64,000 nucleotides of DNA. Source: Hyphomicrobiales bacterium. GTDB taxonomy: Bacteria > Pseudomonadota > Alphaproteobacteria > Rhizobiales > JACESI01. Every line of letters begins with the position of its first letter. Position 1 is the first letter of the stretch. A model generated the notes under the pieces. That model saw nothing but the letters and a program-made list of their open reading frames with translations. It ran no database searches and was not told where the DNA came from. The position numbers and the translations under genes were made by a program. Below, piece by piece: positions 8,057-17,123 of the stretch. Location of the stretch: assembly GCA_013911885.1 (NCBI GenBank), contig JACESI010000003.1, forward strand, positions 1-64,000, given 5' to 3'.

Positions 8057-8375
8057 GATCCGCGCCTTTTTCCGAATGATCGGCTCGATCCTTCTCGTGG
8101 TCGCCTTCATCGCCCTCGCGCTGGATGGCGCAGCGATGCTTGCGACCGGCGAGATCAAGTTTGCCATTGCTGGCCAGTCATGGACTGAGATCGCGCCCGC
8201 AAGTCTCAATCAGGTGCAATACGGCATTCAGGAAAAGCTGGGTCTTGTCTGGTTCTGGGATCATGTGGTCCAGCGCGTTCTGCTCTGGCCGACCGCGCTT
8301 GTGATCCTGCTTTTTGCCTTGATCTTCTTCTTTCTCGGCCGCCGACGAAAGAAACCCTCGGTTTTTGCGGCCTGA
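8055..8375 (+). CDS. Small two-helix membrane protein, hypothetical
   Basis: A 106-aa protein. It has a hydrophobic segment at residues 8-30 (IGSILLVVAFIALALDGAAML), a middle soluble part with TEIAPASLNQVQ, and a second segment near 76-93 (WPTALVILLFALIFFFLG) followed by a basic tail RRRKK, which places the C-terminus in the cytoplasm. AAAGAGA precedes the ATG by six bases. Similar small proteins are common in Hyphomicrobiales, but I know of no assigned function. Confidence 0.75.
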   Translation: MIRAFFRMIGSILLVVAFIALALDGAAMLATGEIKFAIAGQSWTEIAPASLNQVQYGIQEKLGLVWFWDHVVQRVLLWPTALVILLFALIFFFLGRRRKKPSVFAA

Positions 8376-8490
8376 CGCTCCCTTCGTCGTGATTTGCCAA
8401 TTCGGAAAGATAATCCATATTGTAATGGACAACGTTATTTGGATTGCCTGATCGCCGAGAGCGCATCGTGCATAAGAGGGAGCGCCGGCC

Positions 8491-9153
8491 ATGTTTTTAT
8501 TCGATATGCTGAAGAGCAAGATATCCGTTCCCGCGCCGCATGAGGCCTTGCCGGGACGGGATGAAGAAATGGTCGTGGGCAACAAGCATCATGTCCTCGG
8601 CACCCCGATCAAGGGGCCGTTTCCTGACAATTTGGAGCAGATCATTCTGGGCCTTGGCTGCTTCTGGGGCGCGGAGCGCGTGTTCTGGAAAATGGACGGC
8701 GTCTATACGACCGCTGTAGGCTATTCCGCAGGCCACACGCCAAACCCGCTCTACCGTGAAGTCTGCACCGGAAAGACCGGCCACAACGAGGTTGTTCTCG
8801 TGGTTTTTGATCCCGCCGTGGTCTCACGGGAAAAAATCCTCGCGAAATTCTTCGAAAGCCATAATCCGACCGAGGGCATGCGCCAGGGGAACGATGTCGG
8901 AACGCAATATCGCTCCGGTATCTACTGTTTCTCGCAAGAGCAGAAGGATGCCGCTGAGGCGCTCAAGGAAAGCTATCAGGCCGAACTCTCCAAAATCGGC
9001 TTCCGCCCGATCACGACGGAAATCCGTGAGGCGACCGCGTTCTATTATGCTGAGGAGGCGCATCAGCAATATCTCGCCAAAAATCCGGGCGGCTATTGCG
9101 GTCTCGGTGGCGTCGGCGTCTCATGCCCGGTCGGCATCACCGCGTCGGCTTAG
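8491..9153 (+). CDS. msrA: Peptide-methionine (S)-S-oxide reductase MsrA
   Basis: A 220-aa enzyme that reduces methionine-S-sulfoxide in oxidised proteins, using thioredoxin. The active-site motif GCFWGAE holds catalytic Cys57, and the C-terminal [13 protein letters not shown] supplies resolving cysteines C203 and C212. The longer N-terminus (about 45 residues before the core) and the two C-terminal cysteines match the long alphaproteobacterial/E. coli-type MsrA. There is no signal peptide, so it acts in the cytoplasm. Its last 17 bases overlap tail-to-tail with the MepA gene. Confidence 0.96.
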   Translation: MFLFDMLKSKISVPAPHEALPGRDEEMVVGNKHHVLGTPIKGPFPDNLEQIILGLGCFWGAERVFWKMDGVYTTAVGYSAGHTPNPLYREVCTGKTGHNEVVLVVFDPAVVSREKILAKFFESHNPTEGMRQGNDVGTQYRSGIYCFSQEQKDAAEALKESYQAELSKIGFRPITTEIREATAFYYAEEAHQQYLAKNPGGYCGLGGVGVSCPVGITASA

Positions 9154-10111
9154 GGCTTGCCGCCCCATCCGCACGGGCAATATCAAGCACCGTTGCGCAA
9201 GCATTCGGCAGATTGGCAAGGGTGAGCGGCGGCCTCGGCCTTGCCGGTTTGTCCGGCTTTGTCGGCGGCAGGAACCAACGGGCAAGGTCTTCGCCGCAGC
9301 CGTCATCCCTTTCCGGCGCGGGCTGGTTTTTGCAGCCCGATGTGCCGGACGGGCAGGCAAGGCGGATATGCATGTGAAAATGATGGCCCGCCCATGGCCG
9401 CACTTTGCGGAGCCAATCGCGATCATCGCCCGCGACGCGGCAGAGTTCTTTTTTGATGATCGGGTTGACGAAGATGCGGGCAACTTCGCTATAGGAAGCC
9501 GCGTGTTTGATGAGTGCTGCCTGCCGCGATGTCCATACGTTCCGGTTCACCTGCTTGGTGTCGAAATTCACCATGGAAACCGCACTCGTCTTCTCGCGTT
9601 CATCGCGTGTCAGGCGTCGGTTCGGCATTTCCGTGAGCCAGATATCGGCATCAAGCCCGATTTGATGGGAATTGTGGCCGGTAAGCATCGGCCCGCCCCG
9701 CGGCTGGGCCATATCGCCAACCAGAAGACCATTCCACATACCGGATTGTCCCGCGTCGGTTGCAAGCTTTTCGAGATAGGAAATCAGCGCCGGATGCCCC
9801 CAGTTGCGGTTGCGTGAGAGCCGCATCACCTGCCAGTTGGGACCGTCAATCGCGATCGGTTGTGCGCCGGCAAGGCAGCCTCGTGCGTAAGATCCGATCG
9901 AGGCAGGCTTGAGTGGCGCAGGCGTGGTCTGGGCTCCAAAAAGCTGTTTTGCGGGAACATTGTCTTCGGCACGCGCCATGCGCATCGTCAACCCGGCCTC
10001 TGTCATGAGGAAGCTCGCAGCAAGCGCGAGACAGATTGCCGTGCGTGATCTGTTGGCATGACGCAAGGGAGGCTTTCCTTCCCGATACAATGGATGATGA
10101 TTCGCACTCAC
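9137..10111 (-). CDS. mepA: Penicillin-insensitive murein endopeptidase MepA (M74)
   Basis: A 324-aa exported LAS-type zinc peptidase that cuts D-Ala-meso-DAP cross-links in peptidoglycan. A signal sequence covers about residues 20-48 ([18 protein letters not shown]…ARA-ED). The core has SRNRNWGHP, the zinc-site motif [15 protein letters not shown] (His and Asp ligands) and the later HHFHMHIRL. Paired cysteines ([23 protein letters not shown]) fit disulfides in the periplasm. The first methionine may be too early; a later in-frame start would still include the signal. It overlaps msrA by 17 bp at the 3' ends. Confidence 0.93.
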   Translation of the reverse strand: MSANHHPLYREGKPPLRHANRSRTAICLALAASFLMTEAGLTMRMARAEDNVPAKQLFGAQTTPAPLKPASIGSYARGCLAGAQPIAIDGPNWQVMRLSRNRNWGHPALISYLEKLATDAGQSGMWNGLLVGDMAQPRGGPMLTGHNSHQIGLDADIWLTEMPNRRLTRDEREKTSAVSMVNFDTKQVNRNVWTSRQAALIKHAASYSEVARIFVNPIIKKELCRVAGDDRDWLRKVRPWAGHHFHMHIRLACPSGTSGCKNQPAPERDDGCGEDLARWFLPPTKPDKPARPRPPLTLANLPNACATVLDIARADGAASPKPTR

Positions 10112-10244
10112 CGCCGATCATAGGATAGCAGCGCGCGAGCGGGCAAGAGCGCCGTGGCATGCCGAAATGCCGCAATCGCAGTTGATCTCATCCTGTTCCC
10201 GGGATTATGCTTCGGGCGGGGTATCGAGGGTCCGGGGATTTTCC

Positions 10245-10832
10245 ATGAAACTGTTCATATCGACCGCTTTTCTCGGCGGTCTTCTGTCGCTTGTCGCCGC
10301 ATGTGCGACGCTGAACGCGGATGAATGCAAGACCGTGAACTGGCAGCAGCTTGGTGACAGCGATGGTGCTCAGGGGCATCCCGCAACGCGCATCGCCAAG
10401 CATCACAAAGCCTGCGAGAAGCACAGTCTCACGGTGGATCCGGTCGCCTATGAACGCGGCTGGCAGGGCGGTATCCAGCGCTTCTGCACCCCGCAAAACG
10501 GCTTCAGTCTTGGCCGGCGTGGCGGGTCCTATCAGAATTCCTGCCCGTCGCAATTTGAAGGCCCCTTCGTGTCCGCCTATCGTCCGGCGCGTGATCTTTA
10601 TGATGCGGAGCGCGATCTCCAGAACGCGGAAAGCGAGTTTGATCGGACCTTGAACGATATCGCTTTTCTTTCGCACGCCCGCACAAAGGAGGACTTGCAC
10701 CGCTTGCGGAGTGCGAGCGACCGGTTGACACAATTGCGTTTCGACCTGCCGAGACTGCGCGACAATGTCGCCTTCGCCCGGCGCAATGTCGAAGATTACC
10801 TTGATGCCAATCCCTCGGTGCGCGGCTTCTAG
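10245..10832 (+). CDS. DUF2799 outer-membrane-type lipoprotein, hypothetical
   Basis: A 195-aa protein starting at the ATG at 10245, because the signal peptide MKLFISTAFLGGLLSLVAAC begins there; an in-frame ATG at 10167 would bury it. Cys20 closes the lipobox LVAAC. The mature part carries the DUF2799 pattern (DECKTVNWQQLGDSDG, HKACEKHSL, YERGWQGGIQRFCTPQNGFSLGRRGG) and ends in a helical stretch of heptad-like repeats from residue 125 on. Role unknown; probably attached to the periplasmic face of a membrane. Confidence 0.85.
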   Translation: MKLFISTAFLGGLLSLVAACATLNADECKTVNWQQLGDSDGAQGHPATRIAKHHKACEKHSLTVDPVAYERGWQGGIQRFCTPQNGFSLGRRGGSYQNSCPSQFEGPFVSAYRPARDLYDAERDLQNAESEFDRTLNDIAFLSHARTKEDLHRLRSASDRLTQLRFDLPRLRDNVAFARRNVEDYLDANPSVRGF

Positions 10833-10916
10833 CAAGTGCCTGGTGCTTGCTGTTCGGGCTTTCAGTCGAGAAGAAAATCTCGCGGATACACGCGTTGATT
10901 GCCTTGAAATGCGCCC

Positions 10917-11606
10917 CTAATAAGCGTCGTCGGTGAGAAGGCTTACCATCGTCATCGCAAGAATGCGCAGATCAAGCGCCATGGACTGGTTGCGAACATA
11001 ATAAACATCGCGGCAAACCCGTCCGATCATTAGGGTCATTGTGTTGGTCGCCCCGCGATAGCCGGTGCATTGTGCAAGACCTGTAATGCCGGGGCGCATC
11101 AGAAAGCGCCGGTCATATCCTTTTATGCGTTTGGCGAATGCATCATCCATCGAGGTGGCGTGGGGACGCGGACCGACAAGCGACATGTCACCGCGCACGA
11201 CATTCCAAAGCTGCGGAAGCTCATCAAGGCTGGTGCGCCGGAGAAAGGCACCAAGTGGGGTAACCCGTGGATCATTCCGGCAGGCCTGACAGAAATTCTC
11301 ACCGGGCTCCATCACGCGCATGGTTCGGAACTTCAAAATCTCGAACCCGACCTTGTGGCGGCCATAGCGCACCTGCCTGAAGAGTGCAGGTCCTGACGAG
11401 GTCAGTCGAATGGCCATGGCGATCAAAATCATGACTGGCAGGAGAAAGATCAGAAGAAGGCTGGCTGCCACCATGTCAAACAGGCGTTTGCTTCTGTCTT
11501 TATATAGAGAATCAGTCGGTTTCTGTGGATAAAGTGCTTCTAAAGACGTGCGGAATCCAGTCCCGGCGGCAATCCGCCCGGCAATGGCGTTCGATACATA
11601 AAACAC
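10917..11606 (-). CDS. ExoY-like undecaprenyl-phosphate sugar transferase
   Basis: A 229-aa bacterial sugar transferase (polyisoprenyl-phosphate hexose-1-phosphate transferase). [20 protein letters not shown] (about residues 40-60) is the reentrant membrane helix, followed by [37 protein letters not shown] and [10 protein letters not shown], the family's catalytic blocks. It would load the first sugar phosphate onto undecaprenyl phosphate to begin an exopolysaccharide or similar glycan. No other glycan genes are next to it, so the pathway it primes is elsewhere. The product sugar (galactose or another hexose) cannot be told from the sequence. Confidence 0.93.
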   Translation of the reverse strand: MFYVSNAIAGRIAAGTGFRTSLEALYPQKPTDSLYKDRSKRLFDMVAASLLLIFLLPVMILIAMAIRLTSSGPALFRQVRYGRHKVGFEILKFRTMRVMEPGENFCQACRNDPRVTPLGAFLRRTSLDELPQLWNVVRGDMSLVGPRPHATSMDDAFAKRIKGYDRRFLMRPGITGLAQCTGYRGATNTMTLMIGRVCRDVYYVRNQSMALDLRILAMTMVSLLTDDAY

Positions 11607-11771
11607 TTTAACCCGCCCCCGAAAAACAGACTGTTAGGCTCAAATCTTATCGATTTAAGTCTCTATTTACCATATGTTTTTTGACATACTCAACGAAGGT
11701 TCAGCGGGCATATCGGGGGCTTGTCTGCGGCAGATCAGCGCAAGAATGCTTATCGGATCGGGCGAAAAGCC

Positions 11772-11924
11772 TTAGAAAAACGCGAACCACACAACGCTGA
11801 ACCACAGGCTTGCCGACAGGGCGACAACGGTCATGGTCACGAAGGGCCGGATCGCCAAGGGTCGGATCGCAAGAGTATTGGCTTTTGTGCGAGGGACAGT
11901 CGTATCGTTGCTGCGGGTGTACAT
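11772..11924 (-). CDS. Putative 50-aa single-pass membrane microprotein
   Basis: A 51-codon frame starting ATG-TAC-ACC. Residues 1-28 are polar and basic (MYTRSNDTTVPRTK…) and residues 29-50 are a continuous hydrophobic helix (VTMTVVALSASLWFSVVWFA, then FF). A 15-bp tandem repeat at 11842-11871 encodes LAIRP twice. The only Shine-Dalgarno-like bases (AAAGGG) lie inside the downstream arm of a strong hairpin that ends five bases before the ATG. It is transcribed in the same direction as glcB. I know of no family for it; support is composition, topology and position. Confidence 0.45.
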   Translation of the reverse strand: MYTRSNDTTVPRTKANTLAIRPLAIRPFVTMTVVALSASLWFSVVWFAFF

Positions 11925-11928
11925 TGGC

Positions 11929-11969
11929 GGCCTACCCTTTCTGTCAAGAAGACAGATTGAGGGTAGGCC
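11929..11969 (-). promoter_or_regulatory. Strong hairpin between glcB and the microprotein gene
   Basis: A perfect 10-bp outer stem (GGCCTACCCT with AGGGTAGGCC) encloses a second stem (CTGTC, loop TTCTT, GACAG). No T-run follows, so it is a poor intrinsic terminator. It would cover the likely ribosome site of the 50-aa frame and could protect the glcB mRNA 3' end or gate translation of the microprotein. Confidence 0.6.
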
Positions 11970-12022
11970 TGCGAAGTTAACAATCCCTTGATGGTGGTGT
12001 CGCGGGACTTGTCCGCTTCCGG

Positions 12023-14191
12023 TCAGCCGGCTGCTTTGACCTCCAGGCGTCGCGCATGCAGGATCGGCTCGGTATAGCCGGCCGGCTGCTCGATGCCTTT
12101 GAACACGAGGTCTGAGGCTGCCTGAAACGCGATGGATTTCTCAAAATCAGGCGCCATCGGCTTGTAGTGCGGATCGTCCGCATTCTGCTGATCGACGATT
12201 GCAGCCATCTTTTTCATCGCGGTCATGACATCGTCTTTTGTGCAGACCCCGTGATGCAGCCAGTTCGCGATGTGCTGCGAGGAGATGCGCAGCGTCGCCC
12301 GGTCTTCCATCAGGCCGACATTGTTGATGTCGGGGACTTTTGAACAGCCGACGCCCTGATCGACCCAGCGCACGACATAGCCGAGGATGCCCTGTGCGTT
12401 GTTCTCAAGCTCCGCTCGGATGTCCTCGCGCGTCCAGTTCGGACGTTCCGCAACCGGTATCGACAGAATATTGTCGAGATTGGCACGCCCGCGCACCTTG
12501 AGTTCGGCCTGACGGTCTTTCACATTCACGGTGTGATAATGGGTCGCATGCAGCACCGCGGCTGTGGGGGAGGGCACCCAGGCAGTGTTCGCACCGGCGA
12601 GCGGATGAGCGATTTTTTGCTCCAGCATGGCAGCCATGAGGTCCGGCATTGCCCACATGCCCTTGCCGATCTGGGCGTGTCCCGCAAGGCCGCATTCAAG
12701 GCCGATATCGACATTCCAGTTCTCATAAGCACCAATCCACGGAGCCTGTTTCATGTCGGCCTTGCGGATCATCGGTCCGGCCTCCATTGAAGTGTGGATC
12801 TCGTCGCCGGTGCGGTCAAGGAAGCCGGTATTGATGAAGACCACACGCGACTTTGCCGCCCGGATGCATTCCTTAAGGTTCACCGTGGTGCGGCGCTCCT
12901 CATCCATGATCCCCATTTTGATGGTGTTCTTCGCCATACCGATGATTTTCTCGACACGATCGAAAATCGTGGCTGCGAAGGCGACCTCTTCGGGGCCGTG
13001 CATTTTCGGTTTCACAACATACATCGAGCCGGCATACGAATTGGCGCGCCGACCCTTCGCACCGACATCATGCAGTGCGATGAGCGCAGTCATGGCGGCG
13101 TCCATAATGCCTTCGGGCACTTCCCGGCCTTCGGCGTCGTGGATTGCGGGATTGGTCATAAGGTGACCGACATTGCGCACAAGCATCAGCGAGCGGCCCT
13201 TGAGCGTCACCGTCCCGCCTGCAGCACCCTTGAAGACGAGATCGGGGTTGAGATCGCGCACGATCACCTTGCCGCCTTTGTCAAAACGCTCCTCAAGATC
13301 GCCCTTCATCAGGCCAAGCCAGTTTCGATAGGCGAGAACCTTGTCCTCGGCATCGACGGCAGCAACCGAATCCTCGCAGTCCATGATGGTGGTCATCGCC
13401 GCTTCGAGCCAGACATCCGAGACATGGGCGAGGTCGTCCTTGCCGATGGGGTGGTCGGCATTGATATGAAGCACCAGATGCAGCCCGTTTTTGACAAAGG
13501 CGATTTGTTGAGGGGCCTCGGCATCGCCCTGATAGCCGACAAATTGCGCCGGATCCCGGAGCGCTGTGTTAGCACCATTCGTGAGCGTGAGGACGAGCGC
13601 GCCGCCTGCCACTTGAAACCCGGTGACATCACGCCAGTCTGCGCCAAGCGGTACGGTCCGGTTGAGGTGGGCCCGGGCCCAGGCAATCACCTTTGCGCCG
13701 CGTTTGGGGTTGTAAGCGTCGGTCTTTTCCGCGCCGCCATCATCCGCAATCGCGTCCGTGCCGTATAGCGCGTCATAAAGAGAACCCCAGCGCGCATTGG
13801 CAGCATTGAGCGCATAGCGCGCATTCATCACCGGCACGACAAGCTGTGGCCCCGCGATGCCTGCAATTTCAGGGTCGACATTCTGCGTATCAACGGAAAA
13901 GTCAGGGCCTTCCTCAACAAGATAACCGATCTCCTTGAGGAATGCCTTATAGGCAGTCATGTCGATATGAGTGCCGCGATGGTCCCTATGCCAGATGTCG
14001 ATGCGCGCCTGAAGCGCGTCGCGCTTTTCAAGCAGATGACGGTTTACCGGTGCAAGATCGTCGACAATCCTTGCAAAGCCGTCCCAGAAGGCTTTCGCAT
14101 CGACACCGGTTCCCGGCATGGCCTCGTTGTTGATGAAATCATAAAGTGTCCGGTCAATCCTGAGGCCGCTATGGTCAATCGAATCTGCCAT
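12023..14191 (-). CDS. glcB: Malate synthase G
   Basis: A 722-aa enzyme that condenses glyoxylate with acetyl-CoA to malate (glyoxylate shunt and glycolate use). The length equals the family's 720-725 residues. Start chosen at 14191 ([13 protein letters not shown]) with AGGAGA upstream; the frame extends 23 codons further without support. Family blocks include [28 protein letters not shown], the active-site [13 protein letters not shown] with the nearby Glu/Asp, [39 protein letters not shown] and a final [19 protein letters not shown]. It is a single gene, cytoplasmic, with no isocitrate lyase beside it. Confidence 0.98.
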   Translation of the reverse strand: MADSIDHSGLRIDRTLYDFINNEAMPGTGVDAKAFWDGFARIVDDLAPVNRHLLEKRDALQARIDIWHRDHRGTHIDMTAYKAFLKEIGYLVEEGPDFSVDTQNVDPEIAGIAGPQLVVPVMNARYALNAANARWGSLYDALYGTDAIADDGGAEKTDAYNPKRGAKVIAWARAHLNRTVPLGADWRDVTGFQVAGGALVLTLTNGANTALRDPAQFVGYQGDAEAPQQIAFVKNGLHLVLHINADHPIGKDDLAHVSDVWLEAAMTTIMDCEDSVAAVDAEDKVLAYRNWLGLMKGDLEERFDKGGKVIVRDLNPDLVFKGAAGGTVTLKGRSLMLVRNVGHLMTNPAIHDAEGREVPEGIMDAAMTALIALHDVGAKGRRANSYAGSMYVVKPKMHGPEEVAFAATIFDRVEKIIGMAKNTIKMGIMDEERRTTVNLKECIRAAKSRVVFINTGFLDRTGDEIHTSMEAGPMIRKADMKQAPWIGAYENWNVDIGLECGLAGHAQIGKGMWAMPDLMAAMLEQKIAHPLAGANTAWVPSPTAAVLHATHYHTVNVKDRQAELKVRGRANLDNILSIPVAERPNWTREDIRAELENNAQGILGYVVRWVDQGVGCSKVPDINNVGLMEDRATLRISSQHIANWLHHGVCTKDDVMTAMKKMAAIVDQQNADDPHYKPMAPDFEKSIAFQAASDLVFKGIEQPAGYTEPILHARRLEVKAAG

Positions 14192-14485
14192 CGTGGGTAA
14201 TCTCCTGGTCATCATTCGTAAAATCAGCTTTCGGCGCGTACGAATACCGGATTGCGGCACCGCGTCAATTGACCATATGTCCTACCATGTTCTTGTCTTG
14301 GGATTGTTGTTGAGAGCGGACTGTCGTCGCGTAAGCAGAATGCTTGATAAAACCCAGACATCGTGCAGTCTCATCCGGTTTCCAGAAGATCGCCGGGTTT
14401 GTCGTGTCGCAGGGTTTGCCCGAAAGAGCAGGAACAAGGTCCCGAAGGTCGCCTAACGCTCAGATGGGAATGGCCAGAAACTTGA

Positions 14486-15496
14486 TCAGGCGCGAAAGGC
14501 GCGAGTGGCTGGCACGTCGATTACATCATCAACACTGAGGGCAAAACAAACACGGTTCTTTCCCGCTTGCTTTGCTTGATAAAGCAGCGTGTCAGCGCGG
14601 CTCAGCGATGGATCAATCCGCTTTTCCGAGGGCTGCCACATGGTTGCACCAACGCTGGTTGTGTAGTGAATTGCCCGGTCGTTGAACTTAACGGCTGTCT
14701 TCTCGACGCGCTGGCGAATCCGGTCGGCAATCAGCTGCGTCGCCTTGACATCGGTATCCGGCAGCAAAAGGCCGAATTCCTCGCCACCGAGACGCGCGAA
14801 AATATCGGATGTACGAATGCAGTCGGCAACGAGCTTGGTGAAGTGGATCAGAACTTCATCGCCGGTCGCATGGCCGAATGTGTCGTTGAGGTTCTTGAAC
14901 TTGTCGAGGTCGAACATCAAAACGCCGACATCGAGTTCGCCGACTGCGGCATAGCTGATGATTTCCGCGGCCTGGTCATAAAAAGCACGCCGGTTGAAAA
15001 TGCCGGTGAGCGGGTCGATGGTCGCAAGCTCTTTCAATTTGCCCTGCTGACGGCGCAATTCGCGGTGCTTTTCCTCAAGCTCTTTTTCGTAAAGAACAAA
15101 CTGGCTGATATCGTTGAGTATGCACAAGATACAAGTGCCGTGACCGGGAATGTCGATCAGGCGTTTGCGGACCTGAATGATGTTCTCCGACCCGTCCTTG
15201 CGCACATTGGTTGCGATAACCTCGCGCTCCGGGTTCTCGGGCGTCAGAAAAGTGTCCGAATGCGCCGAGCGGGACGCCGCAGACGCCGACACCACATCCA
15301 GTATCGGCTTTCCGATGATCTTCTCCAGCGGTTGACCGAGCAGCGTTGCAAATGCCTTGTTCGCATAGAAAAAAGTGTCATCGCTTCTTTTAATGCACAC
15401 GGGCACCGGCAACTGGTCAAGCACCCAAATCGATGCAGCGTCGAACTTGCCGGTCACTCGTACCATCCTCCGTCGTCTCATATTCGTTATGAGCAA
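14486..15496 (-). CDS. PAS-GGDEF diguanylate cyclase
   Basis: A 336-aa soluble enzyme making the second messenger c-di-GMP. An N-terminal PAS sensor (about residues 25-135: LDQLPVPVCIKRSDDTFFYAN, LGQPLEKIIGKPILDVV) is joined by a short coiled coil (YEKELEEKHRELRRQQGKL, about 136-156) to a GGDEF domain (about 157-320). The active-site loop is GGEEF and the product-inhibition site RTSD lies exactly five residues before it, so both catalysis and feedback inhibition should work. FDLDKFKNLND provides the metal-binding Asp. No EAL domain. The start may be at any of several methionines within the first 11 codons. Confidence 0.94.
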   Translation of the reverse strand: MLITNMRRRRMVRVTGKFDAASIWVLDQLPVPVCIKRSDDTFFYANKAFATLLGQPLEKIIGKPILDVVSASAASRSAHSDTFLTPENPEREVIATNVRKDGSENIIQVRKRLIDIPGHGTCILCILNDISQFVLYEKELEEKHRELRRQQGKLKELATIDPLTGIFNRRAFYDQAAEIISYAAVGELDVGVLMFDLDKFKNLNDTFGHATGDEVLIHFTKLVADCIRTSDIFARLGGEEFGLLLPDTDVKATQLIADRIRQRVEKTAVKFNDRAIHYTTSVGATMWQPSEKRIDPSLSRADTLLYQAKQAGKNRVCFALSVDDVIDVPATRAFRA

Positions 15497-15848
15497 CTAT
15501 GTCTTATAGAACGCTCGCAGATATCAATAAGGCGTCCGTGCAGACATATCCTACTTACTGTGATTGATATTCCTTACGTTTCCGTAAAAATATTGACCCA
15601 AGGATAACCTGCCTGAAAATCGTCATAATTGCATATAAATCGAATTTCATTATTTTTTTAAATGGCTTACGGACCTTTACCCAATGCAAGACGGATTTTC
15701 AGGGAAAGCCGAAATCACCTATTTTGTTTCCTGGCATAGCGATCGCTTGGCATTTGACGTCTTCTTGCACCAATGACGGGTGAGGCCGCTGCCGTTTTGC
15801 TAATAGGCGCGCTTTGCCGATCACACCGGTTTCGAGGCGGAACAGACG
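15497..15848. other. Intergenic region without a supported gene
   Basis: 352 bp between the divergent diguanylate cyclase and mmcB genes. The centre (about 15530-15680) is AT-rich and probably holds both promoters. I see no RNA gene, repeat or terminator. Confidence 0.5.
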
Positions 15849-16328
15849 ATGCGTGACATCATTCCTCAAGCGCCGGTCGACGGCCGGCAATCCTTGCGCT
15901 CCCTTGCGATCCGGCGCGGTGTCGGACGGTTGCTTCAACGCCTGAATTTTGCCTTTGTGGCGGAGCTAGGCCTTCCCGATGGACGCCGGGTGGACATGAT
16001 GGCGCTCGGACCCAAGGGCGAAATCTGGATCATCGAGATCAAATCTTCCGTCGCCGATTTTCGATCAGACCGCAAATGGCAGGACTATGCCGCATTCTGC
16101 GATCGTCTTTATTTTGCAACCTCAGCCGATGTGCCGGCTGCAATCTTCCCTGAGGCAGCCGGTCTCATCGTCGCGGATGATTATGGCGCAGCTTGTGTGC
16201 GTGAGGCACCCAATGCGGCGCTCTCGCCAGCCGCGCGTCGAGGCCTTATTCTGCGCTTCGCGCGCACCGCTGCTGCCGCGCTGCATCTGATCCACGATCC
16301 CGCATGCGAAGAGAAGATGGTTTTGTAA
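15849..16328 (+). CDS. mmcB: MmcB-family DNA repair putative endonuclease
   Basis: A 159-aa protein. RRVDMMALGPKGEIWIIEIKSS gives, in two strands, the D…ExK arrangement of PD-(D/E)XK nucleases (residues about 45-66), followed by DFRSDRKWQDYAAFCDRLYFA, characteristic of MmcB. Family knowledge: in Caulobacter MmcB belongs to a mutagen-induced repair group. Start at 15849, the first ATG of the conserved region. I see no GTTC-N7-GTTC LexA box in the 100 bp upstream. Confidence 0.88.
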   Translation: MRDIIPQAPVDGRQSLRSLAIRRGVGRLLQRLNFAFVAELGLPDGRRVDMMALGPKGEIWIIEIKSSVADFRSDRKWQDYAAFCDRLYFATSADVPAAIFPEAAGLIVADDYGAACVREAPNAALSPAARRGLILRFARTAAAALHLIHDPACEEKMVL

Positions 16329-16356
16329 GCTGACATTGGCACCGCTCAAGGATGCT

Positions 16357-16917
16357 CTAGCGTGGCGCACGCTTTGCAAGAATGCGCTGCAATGTGCGGC
16401 GGTGCATATTGAGACGACGTGCGGTTTCCGAGATGTTGCGGTCGCACAATTCATAGATCCGTTGAATATGCTCCCATCGAACCCGGTCGGCCGACATCGG
16501 GTTTTCAGGGAGTTCGGCCTTGTCGTCGCCTGTGCGGGCAAGGGCTGCGATAATGTCATCGGCATCCGCCGGTTTTGCAAGATAATCCGCAGCACCCAGT
16601 TTAACAGCGGAAACAGCGGTTGCGATATTGCCATAGCCGGTCAGGATCACGGCGCGGCAATCTGGTCTGAGGACCTTGATCCTGTTCACAAGTTCAAGGC
16701 CACTCCCATCCAGAAGGCGCATGTCGACCACCGCATAGGCGGGAGCGCGCTGATCCAGCGCGCTCATGCCGTCGGCAACTGAACCGGCAAGCTGTACGTC
16801 GAAACCGCGCGCTTCCATCGCGCGTCCGAGACGCTGAAGAAATGGCTTGTCGTCATCGACAAGCAGAATGGACGGGTCATCCCCCGGAAAACCCGAATCT
16901 ATCGGTGCGTCGGGCAT
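16357..16917 (-). CDS. actR: Redox response regulator, ActR/RegA/PrrA family
   Basis: A 186-aa two-domain regulator. The receiver domain has the acidic pocket DDD (21-23), the phosphoacceptor D65 (AVVDMRLLDGSG), a conserved Thr in AVILTGYG and Lys in YLAKPADAD. A proline-containing linker leads to a Fis-type helix-turn-helix (about residues 140-180, ISETARRLNMHRRTLQRILAKR), which is nearly invariant in this family. It controls genes for energy metabolism, nitrogen and carbon fixation and low-oxygen growth. The gene for its kinase lies 206 bp upstream on the same strand. Confidence 0.94.
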   Translation of the reverse strand: MPDAPIDSGFPGDDPSILLVDDDKPFLQRLGRAMEARGFDVQLAGSVADGMSALDQRAPAYAVVDMRLLDGSGLELVNRIKVLRPDCRAVILTGYGNIATAVSAVKLGAADYLAKPADADDIIAALARTGDDKAELPENPMSADRVRWEHIQRIYELCDRNISETARRLNMHRRTLQRILAKRAPR

Positions 16918-17123
16918 GGTATCCTCCCGGAATGATGCGGCAGTCCTGAACTCTAAGGGTTCGCACTAAATCCATATTTTCGAAGTAGAGCATGGATTTA
17001 TATCGTCAGCAAACTGCTACCTTATGACGCAGTTTAACGCTCTCTGATATGGCAAGGAGTCAGGGGCTGGTTGCCTGATCACTATCTCCGATGGAGCGTG
17101 ATTAGCGGACGCTGTTCGTGCGC

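Noticed and set aside
11929..11969. Plain intrinsic terminator for glcB
   Set aside because: No T-run follows the stem on the minus strand, and a start codon with a hydrophobic small frame follows at once; kept as a regulatory hairpin with both options stated.
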